Made by a program: the position numbers and the translations under genes. A DNA stretch of 64,000 nt, taken from the NCBI GenBank assembly GCA_012932865.1, contig SAXG01000126.1, positions 1 to 64,000 on the forward strand, written 5' to 3'. The stretch is from Amylostereum areolatum (taxonomy: Eukaryota; Basidiomycota; Agaricomycetes; Russulales; Stereaceae). Shown here piece after piece: positions 12,691 through 24,948 of this stretch (its first letter is position 1; the number at the start of each line of letters is the position of its first letter). The notes below the pieces were generated by a model that saw only the letters and a list, made by a program, of their open reading frames with translations, had not been told where the DNA came from and searched no databases.

Positions 12691-13182
12691 TGCGATCTCA
12701 AGCAGGATGCGGTGGACGCTGGTGGACGCTGGGGCAAAATCGGAGTGGGGGCATGTTCAAGAGTCAAGACCAAGTCAAGACGAAGCACGGAACCCCACGT
12801 GGCTTCTTCCGGCGAACGAATTCTTGTGAGCCACGTGGCCGCGCTTCTGCTTTGTGACACTGACGATCGTCCTCCTCGATTATAGCTCGACGACAACAAT
12901 ATTGGCGAGTACTTACGAGCCCCGACATCACGAATCCTAGCGCAGGATGACATATGTCCGGTAGGCCATATTCGACAGCCCAGACACTCGCAGATGCCGC
13001 GTTCACCTCGGCGAAGTCAAGACCACCGAGGGATAATGCGCAAGGCGTTGCCTCGCTTTCCCGCCCCGCCGGTCTTTTGTGGCACACAATGGGCCTTTGG
13101 GATATATAACCAAGACTTCTCGGCCCTTGACCGTTGACCCTCCCTTACCTTGCTCCGCATCCACACCTGGTCGCGACTACTT
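12691..13182. other. Divergent promoter region
   Basis: Shared upstream region of the Yippee gene (-) and the unknown gene at 13183 (+). A duplicated GTGGACGCTG block sits near 12712-12731. Otherwise no feature is seen apart from the TATA element listed separately. Confidence 0.5.
13101..13108 (+). promoter_or_regulatory. TATA-like element upstream of 13183
   Basis: ATATATAA lies about 75 bp before ATG 13183. Confidence 0.4.
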
Positions 13183-14182
13183 ATGCCTACCCCCGCCAAA
13201 GACCTCCACCTCTCCCTCGAGCAACCCTCGGGCTCCAACCTCGCGCCCCCACCCATCAGCCCTGGATGTCCAACCGCAGACTGGGAGAAAACCGTCTTCC
13301 GCGAGCTCATGGACAAGCCCCGCAAGCGTTCGTGCTCGACCACAGACAGCCTTCTCGATGCAGGCGTCACTCAACGCAAGCTCGGCCCCTCGGGATCCGG
13401 CCGCCTCGAATCGGGGACGTACATAGCCTTCAGCCTGTTCACGCCCTCGCTCGCGCTCGAGTATCCTCCCGCCGCCGAGTCCCTGGCCGAACACGGTACC
13501 CGTCGCTTCGTGGGGCTCGTCACAGACTCGTTCACCCACTCTATCGGCGAGAAAGGGTTTTATGAGGAGATCGTGGTTCTTTACGCGTCCCCCGTCTCCG
13601 CCCCGCTCCCATCCACTGACGCCCCTTCCATCGCCATCTCCCCCACCCTCTCCAACGCTCCTTGTCCACCCTCCAGCACCGACGCGACCCCCCTGCGGAC
13701 GGGTACGCTGTTCCCCTGGGCAGGCCACCGGCAATGGCTCACGCGTGGCACCCGTCTCGAGGTCTTGCACCTGCACGACTCGGACCTCACATTCTCCCTC
13801 GAGAACGACGAGCACGATCGGTTCGAACAACTGCGCGCAGTCGCCGAGGTCTCCGACGCGAAGGAAGAGGAGGCCGATGCGGACGACTTCTGGACGTCTG
13901 GATCCGAGACGCCGTTCGCCGTCCCGGAACACGCGTTCCCGGCGGAGGTGTGGCGGAATGTGAGGGAGGCAGGGGCGCAGGCGGATGGCCTCGCGTTCGC
14001 GGAAGAGATCCAGGCGGTCGAACGGTGAGCATATGCGCTGGTTGATCTCTCTTTGAACGACATTGACACTGATGGACGGCGTCAGATTACTCCAGGATTG
14101 TCGCGCCGATCTCTCAGGCGCAGAGTCGGATGCGGAATATGACGAGCATGCAGACGTCCGCACGCTGAACGGAAGGAAGTAA
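13183..14182 (+). CDS. Unknown protein, two exons
   Basis: Exon 1 runs to 14024, the intron is 14025-14085 (gtgagc to cgtcag), and exon 2 ends at TAA 14180-14182, giving about 312 aa. I recognise no named family. The middle contains an ordered block (YIAFSLFTPSLALEY, then RFVGLVTDSFTHSIGEKGFYEE). It is followed by a low-complexity Ser/Pro segment, a second ordered block (TLFPWAGHRQWLTRGTR) and an acidic tail (DAKEEEADADDFW, ESDAEYDEHAD). There is no signal peptide or membrane helix. ATG 13150 is an in-frame alternative start; I prefer 13183 because the TATA-like element and the basic leader before it look like 5' UTR. Third positions are GC-rich, which supports real coding. Confidence 0.75.
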
Positions 14183-14309
14183 AGAAATGGACGTGCTTCA
14201 TCTCATGGACAGAGTGCATGCTATTTTTCGCACTGATCGTGTATGTATATGTGTACGATGTGATGTACGATGTATGGTACAGTATTACGTATGGAGTGTA
14301 GGTCTTAAC

Positions 14310-16312
14310 CTAGTAAGCGAACCCCTCCCTCTTGATGTCTGCTCCGTCGACCCCCGCCTGCCTCAACCCATCCACAACAGCACCCTCAAACCCTCCCGGT
14401 CCACACATATACGACACTCTTCCCTCCGCCCCTACCTCCGTCCAATAGCCAGGAGGTATACGGCCTCGATGCCATGCCACACAGTGTACTCCTCCGGCCT
14501 GCAACACCTTCACCGCCGACGTCGCGTCCTTCTCCGAAAACACGTCCAGACGTAAACGCAGTCTTTCCGGAAGGGGTGTATGTCCATTGGACGTAAGAGC
14601 GCGTCGAATGAGACCCAGGAGCACCTCCGGTTCACGCGTCGATAACGCCAGGACGACGTCCGCGCGCAAGTCATCCCCGCCCCCTGCCAGTGCCTCTAGC
14701 ATGCTCAAAAACGGCGTCACCCCAATCCCGCCCGCGGCCCACAGCAGCTTCATCGTCCCTCCCTCTCCGACCGGCGGCAGCCCGAAGTCTCCCGCGATCC
14801 CAACCAGACCGATATCGATCTCCAGCGGTCGCGTGTCCTCCAACAACTCGGGCCGATGCTCTCTCAGCTTGTGCGCGATGGAGAACAACGCGCCCGTGAC
14901 CACGCCGCCCTCCTTCCGCCGCATCGTGGTCGCAAAGCGACGCGTCGGCGCGGCGTGCGCGCTGGACACCGTCCACGTCCGCACGCGGTCGTCGTTGATG
15001 GACGTCGGGGCCCAGGGCGCCATGTGCGAGTAGGCGGTCTGGCCGAGCAGGTTCGTGAAGTCGAGGAGGGCGGCCTGGCCTGGGACGATCGCGAGGGGCG
15101 CGTCGCTGCCTCTGCCGTCACTGTCGACGAGGTCCCATTCGAGCGTGGCGAGGTCGGGGGTGTGGGTTTCGATGCGGCGTAGTCGGACGGTGGGCGCGCG
15201 GTCTGCGAAGGAGGCGTGCGCGGACTCTTCGCGCAGGAGCTTGATCGGGGGACTGTAGGGGCTGCGCTGGACGACGCTTCCGGGGAGTTGTCGGACGGGG
15301 AGCGCGTCGCGCACGAAGACGAAGCCGGTGGCCTCGACGGTGGTCAGCACGTTCTGCCGGGGCATGAGCGCGCGGGCTTTCTCGCCGATGAGCGTGCGCG
15401 CGTTGCCGGTGAGGTAGAGGACGTCGCCGGTGTCGAAGGAGACGACGGTGAGCGCTGCGAGCGGCGTCGCCTCGATGTTCCCGAGCGTGGTCATGAACCG
15501 GTTGCCGGAGTAGTCTGGGAGGACGACCGTACGCCCGTCCGAGGGGCGTACGCGCAGAAAGCCGGCACGTCCGCCGCGCTGGTTCATGCCTGCGTGCGAG
15601 GGGAAGCAGTGCGCGTCGGAGGCTTTGGCAACGTATGTCGAGCCGACGAAGACGGTGTCGGCGGCATGGATGAATGCGATTATTTCGGCGGGGAGAAGAG
15701 AGTGGAGGTCCAGTTCACGGTGGGCGATGTGGGGGTTCGTAGCTGGATGGGGGACGAGATCACGGATATTGATGTACTTCGGACAGTTTCTAGGAAAGGG
15801 GTCAGGATCCGGAAGGAACGCGAGCTGGGAGCGAAGACGTACCCCAATGCTTGGTTCACGTGAAGGCTCAGCTCGAACACTCCCTCCTCCACCTTGCGCG
15901 CGTCTTTCACCCATCCAGCGAACTTATTCCGTCTCCGCGTCGTAAACTCGATCCCGATCCCGGCAGTAAGGAATTTGGACCTCTGCGGGCCTTCGCCCAT
16001 CCACCGCTCCAGATTCTCCACCAGTGGCTCGCCCTCCCACACTCGCGCCCTGATCCGGAGCTCCTGTTCGTTCGGGCTCTGCACAAAGCCCGGTGCGCCG
16101 TCCTGGCCTGCGAGGATCGATCCCCACGGCCTGCCGCGCGCGTCGAGCGTGGTGACAGGGATAAACGGGAGGTTTCTTGTGTGGAACGTCCGGTGCTGCT
16201 CGGGCATGCAGGCGTCGATGGACGTCCAGACCATGGACATCGGGCCATCGAACGCGAGCTTGCGCTGGATGGCGAGTTCGCCGGGGTGCCAACCTTTGAG
16301 ATCTGTGGCCAT
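14310..16312 (-). CDS. PNPOx-like flavoprotein fused to ferredoxin-NADP reductase-type module
   Basis: Two exons, 16312-15843 and 15789-14310, are joined across a 53-nt intron to give 649 aa. Roughly the first 270 residues resemble a pyridoxamine-phosphate-oxidase-like FMN split barrel (FIPVTTLDARGRPWGSI, then a second half with VFVGSTYVAKA and GNRFMTTLGNIEATP). The C-terminal half resembles an FAD/NAD(P)H reductase: WTVSSAH, a glycine-rich AAGGIGVTPFLSML nucleotide loop, and the terminal MCGPGGFEGAVVDGL. Bacterial relatives of this two-module architecture often end with a 2Fe-2S ferredoxin domain. This protein stops at GFAY without one. The substrate is unknown and the location is probably cytosolic, as no targeting signal is seen. 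It is transcribed in the same direction as the laccase gene upstream of it. Confidence 0.85.
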
Positions 16313-16995
16313 GCTGCACGTTCGAGAACGTTGTTGTTCGGGAGGGCTCTTTATATGTTGCTCAAGTAATGGCAAGGATTGGTCAGGTCAAATACAGAGG
16401 GGATTTGAACGGTCTGGTAACGGGGAAAGGCTGGGACATGTCGTTCACCGGCTTACTCATACTCATGGCACGTACCTCGGTTGAGAACGATAAGCATGTA
16501 GTAAGGCATAGACAGATCAACCACTAGCGCGTGCATCTCCAGCTTTGCGCGCAATAATGATCCGGTCATGAGTGCATGCGTTGGTGAGATGAACGGAGAG
16601 ATGAGCGTGGGGTCGGGGAGGATGCCCGAAGGGACCTACTCGGCGCACGTGATGGGAAAATGGTACGCGTACACGGAAGGGGGATCGACAATTCGTCCTT
16701 ACTTGTAGCTTATGTGTTGGAATAGATCGTGCATAAGCGTCGCCGTGTTCAAGGCAGGAGTACCCGAGCGAGACTCGGAATTCAGCTAAGCATCCATTCA
16801 TTTGTTCGTGTAGTAGAACGCCAACCAAGGCATGATATGTTAGTACAAAATTAAGGAATCCCGTGACGAAAGACATCATGATCCAAACGCGACTCGGGGC
16901 GTACACGCCGCCACCGAGCCCGTATACATAAGAGCACAAGGTGAAGTATGGAGGGGGAGAAGACACGGTCGTCAAAGGGAGAGAAAGGAAGAACC
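16313..16995. other. Intergenic between laccase and flavoprotein genes
   Basis: Contains the flavoprotein promoter and the 3' flank of the laccase. No further gene seen. Confidence 0.5.
16349..16356 (-). promoter_or_regulatory. TATA box of the flavoprotein gene
   Basis: On the minus strand ATATAAAG lies about 40 bp before ATG 16312. Confidence 0.5.
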
Positions 16996-19322
16996 CTACT
17001 TCTCGTCCTCAGGAAGCGCGTCATACGCCGCGCAGAGATCCTCCCAGTCACCCGAGGGGTGCGTGCTGGCGCGGACAGCATCAGGGTCAGAGAGCATGAC
17101 GGACGCAAGGCCGGCCTGCTTGTGCCAGAAAATGTGGCAATGGAAGAACGCGGCGGCTATCCAAACGCGGTCAGAATATGCACAGACGACGGAAGACCTT
17201 GGACGCTCGGACGCACCGGGTTGGTTGGTGTTGAAGCGGATGGTGGTGCCCGCAGCGCCGACGCCGACAACGTCGCGCTTGATCGGGTTCACGGTGTTGA
17301 CCACATCCGAGCTGTTAGACTTGATGACCCAGAAGTTGTTGCCGTGCAAGTGGAACGGGTGCGCCTCGTCGTCGTCGCTGCACATAGAGCGTCGGCATGC
17401 AGCGTATCATAGATTCAGAAGAGGAGCGTACTTGGGCGGGAAGTCGACCTGAATCGTCGCGTTTCCGGGAAGAATGAAGGTGTTCTCGGTGACGTTGAAG
17501 GCATCGCTAGAGTTGGCGCCGCCGAAGACCTTGACGAGCGTGGGTGTGTCGGGAGACAAGTACGAGACGTTGTTGATCTGCCAAACGGCCTGACCGGTGA
17601 CGACGGCGAGGTTGAAGGTGAGGTTCATTACCGGGACGGGGACCTAGATGCATATCGTGAGATCTCGATGTCCAACCAAGCGAGGGTCTACTGCTTACCG
17701 GGTCGGGGACGAGGGGCTGGAAAATATCACTATATTTGACAACCATACAACAGAAAGAACAGGCCACTCACGACGAGGAGGGCCTCGATGATACCGCCGG
17801 TGCCGTTGTTGGGGCCCAGGGTGAGGGGTGTGGTCGGGTCAGCATCGGGAGCACCGGCATAACGGAGAATCGCGCGCGTCAACGTCGCGTTCTCTGAGAG
17901 GAAGATATAAGTACCCAATGCCAGTATGAAATGTCAAAGCTCCGCACGATGGAGGTTGCGAGAGGCGGTACCGCCAACGAAGGGAGCTTCAATGAATCGA
18001 TTTGTTAGGTGCGCGATCGAACGGAGTGAGGCGGCGGCGCTTACCGTTAAACCAGTAGTTGTCAACGGTCTGGTTGGCCTCAACAACGACGGAGTAGCGC
18101 TGGCCAGCTAATAGCTGGATCGAGTCAGTGACGAAAGGCTCGGTAGCCTCGCCATCGGCCTCGATGACGGTCATGTTGTGGTTGTCGAACGAGATGGTGA
18201 AAACGTTACGAGCCGACTGGTTGATGACGCGGAAACGGTAGCGCTTGCCTTGCTCGACATTGATGACGGGCCACGGAACCTCGGGACCGCCCTGGAAGCG
18301 GCCGACGCCGTTGACGGTGCCGGAGTCGGACACGCTGAAGATAGGGCGTCAGCGTAGGGTTCAAAGTCTCGTGCTGGTGAGAAGAAGACCTACGGGACGA
18401 TACCGGTTGCTTCGTAACCGGCAAGCAAGGGGGTCGTAGAGTTCTGCCTGAGAATAAAAAAGGGTTGGAGATATACGGGGAATAGAAAACGAAGCACCGT
18501 ACCACCAATCACCGACTTGAATAATCTAGGTACGTCGTCAGTTCCCTGCTCCCCAAATATAGGTAAGATAAACATACCGTAGACTCGTCGTCGACGTCAT
18601 AGAGATCGGCAGCAGGGTCGTCGGGATCTATAAAACCATAAGTAAAACGAAACATCTCGGTTGTTATGATTCCTACCATAGATGACAAGAGGCCCACGGA
18701 AACCGTCCACGTACTGGACGCCCAATTGACTGATGATGTTGGTTAGATCTCACGTATGGACCCCACTAAAAGTCGTACCTGTGGTACCAAAAGGTACCGG
18801 CAACATCGGCCTGAGGCTGCACGGTATATGTGTAGCTGGCATTGGGACCAAGGGGACATTGAGTGACGAAGTCGCTGCCCTCATCGAAGAATTGCGGACT
18901 GTTCATCCTCACACCATCGAAGTTCTACAAGGCATTAAGGGCAAGCAGATGCGCTGACGAACGACAGGAGACTGACGAGTGTGGTACTGCGACGCATGGT
19001 GCCGTCGGTGAGCCGGTTGTTGAGCTGGACGTTGATCAAGTCGCCCTTGTTCAGTGACAGGAGCGGACCAGGGTAGCTGTCGGTGACAGCAGGATGAGCA
19101 TTGCCTCTCCAGAGGCGAGAGAGCACTTACGTCCCGTTCGCCACCACAGTACCTGCAGACAAAAACAATCAGCTGTGTGTCGAAAGTGACAATCAGGACG
19201 AGTATACTCCTGTTGAAGCCATCAGGGGCTAGATTGACGTTGACCAGGTCAATGACGAAGTCCTTCGCCAAGACGGACGAGGTGTATGCGAGGAAAGCGA
19301 GAGTGCCGAGGGTTGACTTCAT
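16996..19322 (-). CDS. Laccase-like multicopper oxidase lacking part of the trinuclear copper site
   Basis: An intron-rich minus-strand gene with a signal peptide (MKSTLGTLAFLAYTSSVLAK) and three cupredoxin domains. The C-terminal signatures are intact: HPFHLHGNNFW (L3) and FHCHIFWHKQAGLA (L4), which supply the type-1 copper His-Cys-His set. In the first domain the L1 motif, normally HWHG, reads NFDG (S-T-T-L-N-F-D-G, joined across an intron). The L2 motif, normally WYHSH, reads WYHSQ (joined across another intron). Three of the eight His ligands of the type-2/type-3 cluster are therefore replaced by Asn, Asp and Gln. The rest is well kept (MRRS, TQCPLGPN, GTFWYHS, DGFRGPLVIYD, DNHNMTVIEADG, TVDNYWFN) with no frame break, so it is not simply decaying. 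It is probably secreted. If folded it may bind type-1 copper, but four-electron O2 reduction is doubtful. Confidence 0.9.
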
Positions 19323-20901
19323 GGCTTGAGGGGAACTCAGGTGAGGTCTGGGGTATGGTACGCCCTGGTTTGCCAAGCTTTATACTGAGGGTAATGTGCG
19401 CAGGAGTGCGAATATCCAAGAAATAGTGCATCGTCAAACGGTCAATGCGCCCAATGGCGGATGTGGCCTTACGCTGTTCTGCGCTGTAAACCGACCGGAC
19501 ACGCGGCACCCGACTTGGCGTAGGAGAATGGAGACGGGAAGAACTGAAGTAGGGGCATACATAGCCCAAACAACCCCAGAGGAGAAACGAGCCTGCATCA
19601 GCAGTGTCAAAGATAGACCCAACTATACTCCATGGGAAACGTACCTCGCCACCGTATGCCTTCAGATTTCAAACCGATGTGTCTGCGATGGTCCGACCCA
19701 CTCCAACGACACGAAAACGGGCTCCTATCTCACACAGCTTGAGCACGGACCTGCAGGGCTGGAAAGAAAAGGAAGTGGCCCCCTTACCTTTCGCTTGGGA
19801 CAGACCTTTTGTTCGGTTCCAGTGACGTACAACGGGGTCGCAGAATAGACGCAGAGTGCATGCCATCTTCACACACGAAATGGGGTGAAAGCGCCTCTTG
19901 TACACGGACGTGAAAGGACACGGGATGGAACGGCTTAATAGCTACCTGCCCACAGGGTCAGATGGAAAAACGCACGCAAAGAATTTAGATACTCAACGTT
20001 GAAACACCCTGCCGCTCTGCCGACTCCGTGAACGCTCACGTTTCTTCTCACAGGAATTCATTGACTTGGCCAGTAGGAATGTTGACGTTCGACCAAAGTG
20101 GAGACACATGACAACGCGGCGAAAGAGACGCATGTTTGGGGTGGCTCCTGTGCTGACGGTGAGAGTCTGCGGAAGTTCAGAAGTGACGCAAAGGAAGCTC
20201 ACGATGGGCAACAGAGGTGGAGCTTGCCTTATAAACAACTTTCGTCTCTCAACAGAGAGAGTTTTGCGGTGCTCCCGTTGATCATTGACCGGCAATCGTC
20301 AGCCCGGAAGGGAAACCCTTCCCATATTCTGGGTATGCCGGACACAATGTCACACATGATGCGGTCAATATGCTTCTTACGCTTCATCCAAAGTCTATTC
20401 GGGTCGAAGCACATGCAGCTTGCCGTCACGAATCTAGGCCGTGCAACGGGCGGCTTGCATGGCTGTCAGCAAAGGACTGCGTGAATTACGCAGCAGTCAG
20501 AGCACCCACGAGAAATCCAGCAGGCGAGCTAACGCGGGCCCACTTCATTTTCACCGAAGAAGAAGAGCGGCTGCGCACCAACCTGAAAAAGCCTGCGTTA
20601 CTGGCAATGATTTCATTGTGCGACGAGACACGTACCTATGGCGCCCCAACATCGAAGAACATCTTCATGCGAGCTGGATGACCAGAGCTCGGTCAAAAGA
20701 AGGCCTATTCGAGGTCAGTGCTCCACGAGATGATATAGCTCTTAGAGGATCGTAACCGCCATTTCCGTCAACCACAAGAATAAACATATACAAATGACTC
20801 TAGGACGTATGTCGCGAGCGATGCCATTAGCAAACATATACAGGTAAAACATAAATATACCTTCCCCTCCTCCCCGTCCAAGCCCGCGATGTCGCCCGCG
20901 C
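19323..20901. other. 1.6-kb intergenic region, laccase promoter side
   Basis: Open frames here are short, lack recognisable domains and have no plausible splice pattern. The left part must hold the laccase upstream regulatory region. The rightmost 150 bp is the AVL9 3' flank. Confidence 0.45.
19379..19384 (-). promoter_or_regulatory. TATA box of the laccase-like gene
   Basis: TATAAA on the minus strand, 57 bp before ATG 19322, in the context CTCAGTATAAAGCTT. Confidence 0.6.
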
Positions 20902-23900
20902 TCACAAAGCCACTCCAAATGCCGGCACCTCGTCGTCATCATCGCTATGCCGTCGTTCGTCACTCGCGTGTAGCTCATCCTGCCGTGCATCCTTGCCAGT
21001 CTCACGATCCTCGAACACTGCGCTCTTCGGAGTTGTCTGGTCGGCCTCCGCGATCGGCTCCTCAGTGACCTCCAACGCAGGTGACGGTGGTGTGCGTGTC
21101 CGGACAGGTTTCAACCGCGCCTGTCCACTCAGCCATTCAGGCTTGTCGTCCCCGCCTTTCGTGCTAGAGTTAGAACTTGTATCCTCTCGGTTCGACACCG
21201 TTCTGAAAGGGCGAAGCTTCGTTTGCGAGGTTGGAGATGCGGGCTCTTCCCGTGCGGCCAGAAGAGATCCCGCTCGGAGCGGTTTCAGCTTCGCCTGGAG
21301 GGCGGGGGATTTCCTCCCATCCTCAGCCGGTGGAGTGGCTGGTCGATCTTCTCTTGGCGTGTAGGTGGACGTGGTCTTAAATGGACGTAGCTTGGATTGG
21401 GGAGTTGGGGACAGGAGAGGATGGGAGGTCTCTTCTTTAGAGGTCTCATCTTTCGCTGATAGGCCTGTCGTGGTTCTGAAAGGCCGTGGCTTGGATTGGG
21501 AGGGTGGGGAGCTCGGCGTTGCACCCAACGGGTCTGATGTAGAATTTGGTAGAGATACTGGCTCCTGCACCGGCGACCCAAGGGTTACGTGATCGATGAC
21601 TTCCTCACTTCGGCCGTTCACTGACGCGGGAGGAGAGGAATCCTTCGCGCCCGAAAACCGCGGTGTTCGTGATGAGAAGAAGGACCCGAACCCTGCGCTC
21701 CATGTGCTATTCCGTTCGCTTGCAGGAGACTGCGCCACCAGTACTTGGGCGGCTGGCGGCGCACCCTCTGCTTCTTTCTTGGAAATTTCGACGGGAGGAG
21801 TTGCTTCTGGACTTTGGGCTTCCGGGGTGACAGTACTGGACGAAGCGGATCGTTGCATCCAGCGGCCTTTGACACCCTCCATGGCTTTGAAGAAATTGGT
21901 CGAACCCGCGGTGAGCGTCCGTGATATGGCTTCGCGCGTCGGCGCCAGCTGTTGTTCGATTTTGAGTTCTTGGATGCCCTCCGCAAGTCGAAGACCAATA
22001 TCAGATATGGCGCTGGGTTTCTCGCCACATGGGTGTCTGTTGAACAGATAAGATATGAGGATAATACAGTAAACAATCACATACCGTGGCTCGACGATGT
22101 CAAAAAGCATAGGATCTGTCACCCGTTGCCATACTTCATAGGCGTTCGTGTGCTTGAACTCGGCAATCCAGATGGGATTGAAGTCCTCCAAAGCGTTTGC
22201 GTCACCTCCTGCTGCAAGATCAACAATGGTATGATGGATGGAAGATACGAGTAGACTAACCTGCGCCGGGTGTAATGAGAACGCCGCTGCTCTCTCCCTT
22301 GGCCAAGAAATCGCCGTACTTGACGGAAGCCAAGGCTGCAGATATGTATTCCTCGAACTCCACATCCATCATGAGAATTATGTCCACGAGGATAAAGGTA
22401 TGGAGTCACCTTTGTCCGTAAGTAGTCGTCGCTTCCCTTGAACCTTCAATAGTTGTCGGTGAGCTATCCCATCGGCCATGCGAGAGAACGTACTGCATGC
22501 CCGCGTGGCTCGCTCCGCTCTCTTCAGCTTCCCAGCTCTCATTAACGTCCCGCACGATCTCATCCATCCACTTGCGATCCGCCGCTGTAAGTGCCACCGC
22601 GCGCTCGATCTTCGGGTCTCGGAATTCGACTGCACCGGTTTCCACGTTCACGAGCAACTCGACGTCTCGTTGTTGGGTGACAATGGAGTTGGTGCTCCCG
22701 CAGAGGAAGGCTTGCGTTTTGATGAGGTCCAATTGTTGTAGAGGCAAGTAAGGTTGAAAGAAAGAGTTCTGAGGAAGAGTGAGGAATGTACTGTGTACAA
22801 GAGAAGAAAAAGCGTACTTTGCCGAAGAGATCGAGGGGGAGACCGAGATATGCAAGCAAACTTTTGCGGTCGGATGTTCTGAGGGAGTTGGGTCGTGATA
22901 GGGTTGGGGCTCTAGAAGCTAAAGGAGGAGAGCCACAGTCCTCAAGGGTTTGGAGGAGGCCTACGTGGAGTTAGATAGGGCCGCGTCGCCTAATATGGTA
23001 ACATGCCTGGAATGAGGGAGATGAGGGAGTATTGATATGTGCAAAGGCGCTCGACTGGATGACCAAAAAACATGATCTGAAAGGATGAGGACAAGGAGGT
23101 AGATGAGTGGTCTAAAAGAGTACCTTCTTCTGCAAGATCAGCGCCTTGACGATAACCAGGATGCGATGTCGGAATTGGTGAACGAGTTCGCGTCTGAGCC
23201 GAGTTCAGTAGTAAGCCCGTCGTCACGGAAGGAAACATACAGATTTGTTCCTATGTGCGCGTCAGCACAGCAGATAGAATCCCGAACGTGTACTCACCCA
23301 TGTAAAGTCCGCTCTCAGTAAGTTGGCTGCGGAGTGACAACTCTATGGAGTCGTAGAAGTCGCCCAATATACTCGTATCCGTAAAGTCTCTGTAGTAGTG
23401 TAAGCTCGGGTATTTGTCAGGGAGGACACCCAGACGTACTTTTGCTCAAAGAGTGCTAATGTGATGACGCCTAGACGGTCTCGTATTGGTCCAAACACAG
23501 GTTTCGACGCGAGCACAACCACAGCTTTCTGAACTGTCGACCGCGTCATGTCGGGTTCCTTAACTAGTAGTGTGGATGTCGCTATTTGTCGGTTGCATCT
23601 ATATATGCGTAAGAACATGTTTAAAGGAAAAGAGGTTGCGCTCACGAGATACCAAAGATCGTACTAGGACTGGGAGTAGTTGGAACAAGGTGGAAGTACG
23701 AATAGTCTTCGACGGTCTTTAACCAAGTAAGACTTTGGAGAGCAATGTGTAGATGAGACGCCTACGAGATGTGCACCGTCGGGAAGAGCAAGGAAGGGTA
23801 GAATCTTGGCTATCTCTTCATCATCGAAGATCGTCCCCTTGGAGAATTCTATACGAGGACCAACCTATTCTGTCTTCGATAAATCGCACATCCTGATGCA

Positions 23901-24407
23901 GTGCACACATACCTGATGATTGAAGTCCACCAAGGCAATGCCCAACACCAGCGGGCCGGCGCGTCCATCCACCAACACGCTTTCTGGCCGTGCCTTGCGT
24001 GAGCTTGACGACTCGCTCGTTCCAAATGATGTTACTGATTCTCTTCCTGTGCCCTGTATGGGTGGTGGTGGATATGTCGCAGTCGAGGCCGATGCAGAGG
24101 GTGTGATAGTGTCGTATTCCAACTTGTGGTCATACTGGTACGTGGACGGCGAGGGAGAGGTGACGGAGCTGACACGCTTGCCAAATAGACTATCAGTATC
24201 TGTGCTGGAGGTGGACACTGTATCCCTTCTGGCGAGGTAGGGAGGATCGACAATGTGGGAGGACTGGCGGGGAGAAACTGCGGGAGAGGAGAGGGAAATG
24301 GACCTTTGCGACGCGGTGTCGGCGTCACTGTCCAAGCTGTCTCTGGGGTCGTGGACATCGGCATCAGGGTCGACGAGGAAGTGTGAATTGAAGCTGGTGG
24401 GCTCCAT
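20902..24407 (-). CDS. avl9: AVL9-like DENN-family protein (late secretory pathway)
   Basis: A multi-exon minus-strand gene. The N-terminal 130 residues are Ser/Thr-rich and probably disordered. The AVL9/DENN module then starts with PLVLGIALVDFNHQ and VGPRIEFSKG, continues through RQIATSTLLVKEPDMTR, VVLASKPVFGPIRDRLGVIT, MFFGHPVERLCTYQYSLISLIPG, and the block FLCGSTNSIV with DVELLVNVETG. In yeast Avl9 acts in exocytic vesicle formation at the Golgi; DENN proteins are often Rab GEFs. The C-terminal 330 residues are low-complexity and carry at least five copies of a short basic motif, (S/P)Qx(K/R)xxPxxT, for example SQTKLRPFRT, PQSKLRPFKT and GQARLKPVRT. The start is ATG 24407 (MEPTSFNSHF); the stop is TGA at 20904-20902. 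Confidence 0.85.
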
Positions 24408-24948
24408 AATGGCCGGCGGGGAGGTTGGATGGCGGCAGGATGGCGGTAAGCGAGTGAGTTGAGCTGGGCAAGAGAAACCGCCGCAGGGCACGTGCCCGCT
24501 TGTCGACAACTGAGCGCGTCGCGCTGCGTCGCGTCGCAACAACCGCCGCCAGCGCCCTCGTACAGTTGAACAGTTCATCGACATTCCCTCCAACCTCAAC
24601 ACATGCTCTTTCCTCCTCCGAATACCGTCCAACGAGTTTCAACCATCTTGGGACTTGGGGTGCACGGTGATCATCCCCAGCGATGGTTCGGCAAACACAA
24701 AAATCCGCTTTCCGCTTCACTTGTATCCATCGCTCCTTCGACAACTCCTTGGCCGCAATGATCTAGGATTGCGCATAATATTTGGGATCAACAACTCAAG
24801 GCATTTTACATACGCGTGCTAAAGTAGGCTCGGCTGTTTGGCGACGATCCTCGAGGACCCTGTCGGCGTGGTCCTCCTGCTACGAAACGCTACGTGGCAA
24901 GCCCTACATAAGTTGTCAAAATCTTACCCAGGAATCGGACAATACATA
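24408..24948. other. Divergent promoter region
   Basis: Lies between AVL9 (-) and the duplicated-domain gene (+). A frame open from 24838 leads into the gene at 24949 but has no ATG before 24949, so this stretch is taken as 5' flank. Confidence 0.45.

Noticed and set aside
13177..14163. 328-codon minus-strand frame opposite the unknown gene
   Set aside because: Antisense shadow caused by GC-rich third positions. The plus strand has a proper intron, TATA-like element and stop.
19396..20730. Gene between laccase and AVL9
   Set aside because: Only unrelated short frames on both strands, no motif and no consistent exon chain.
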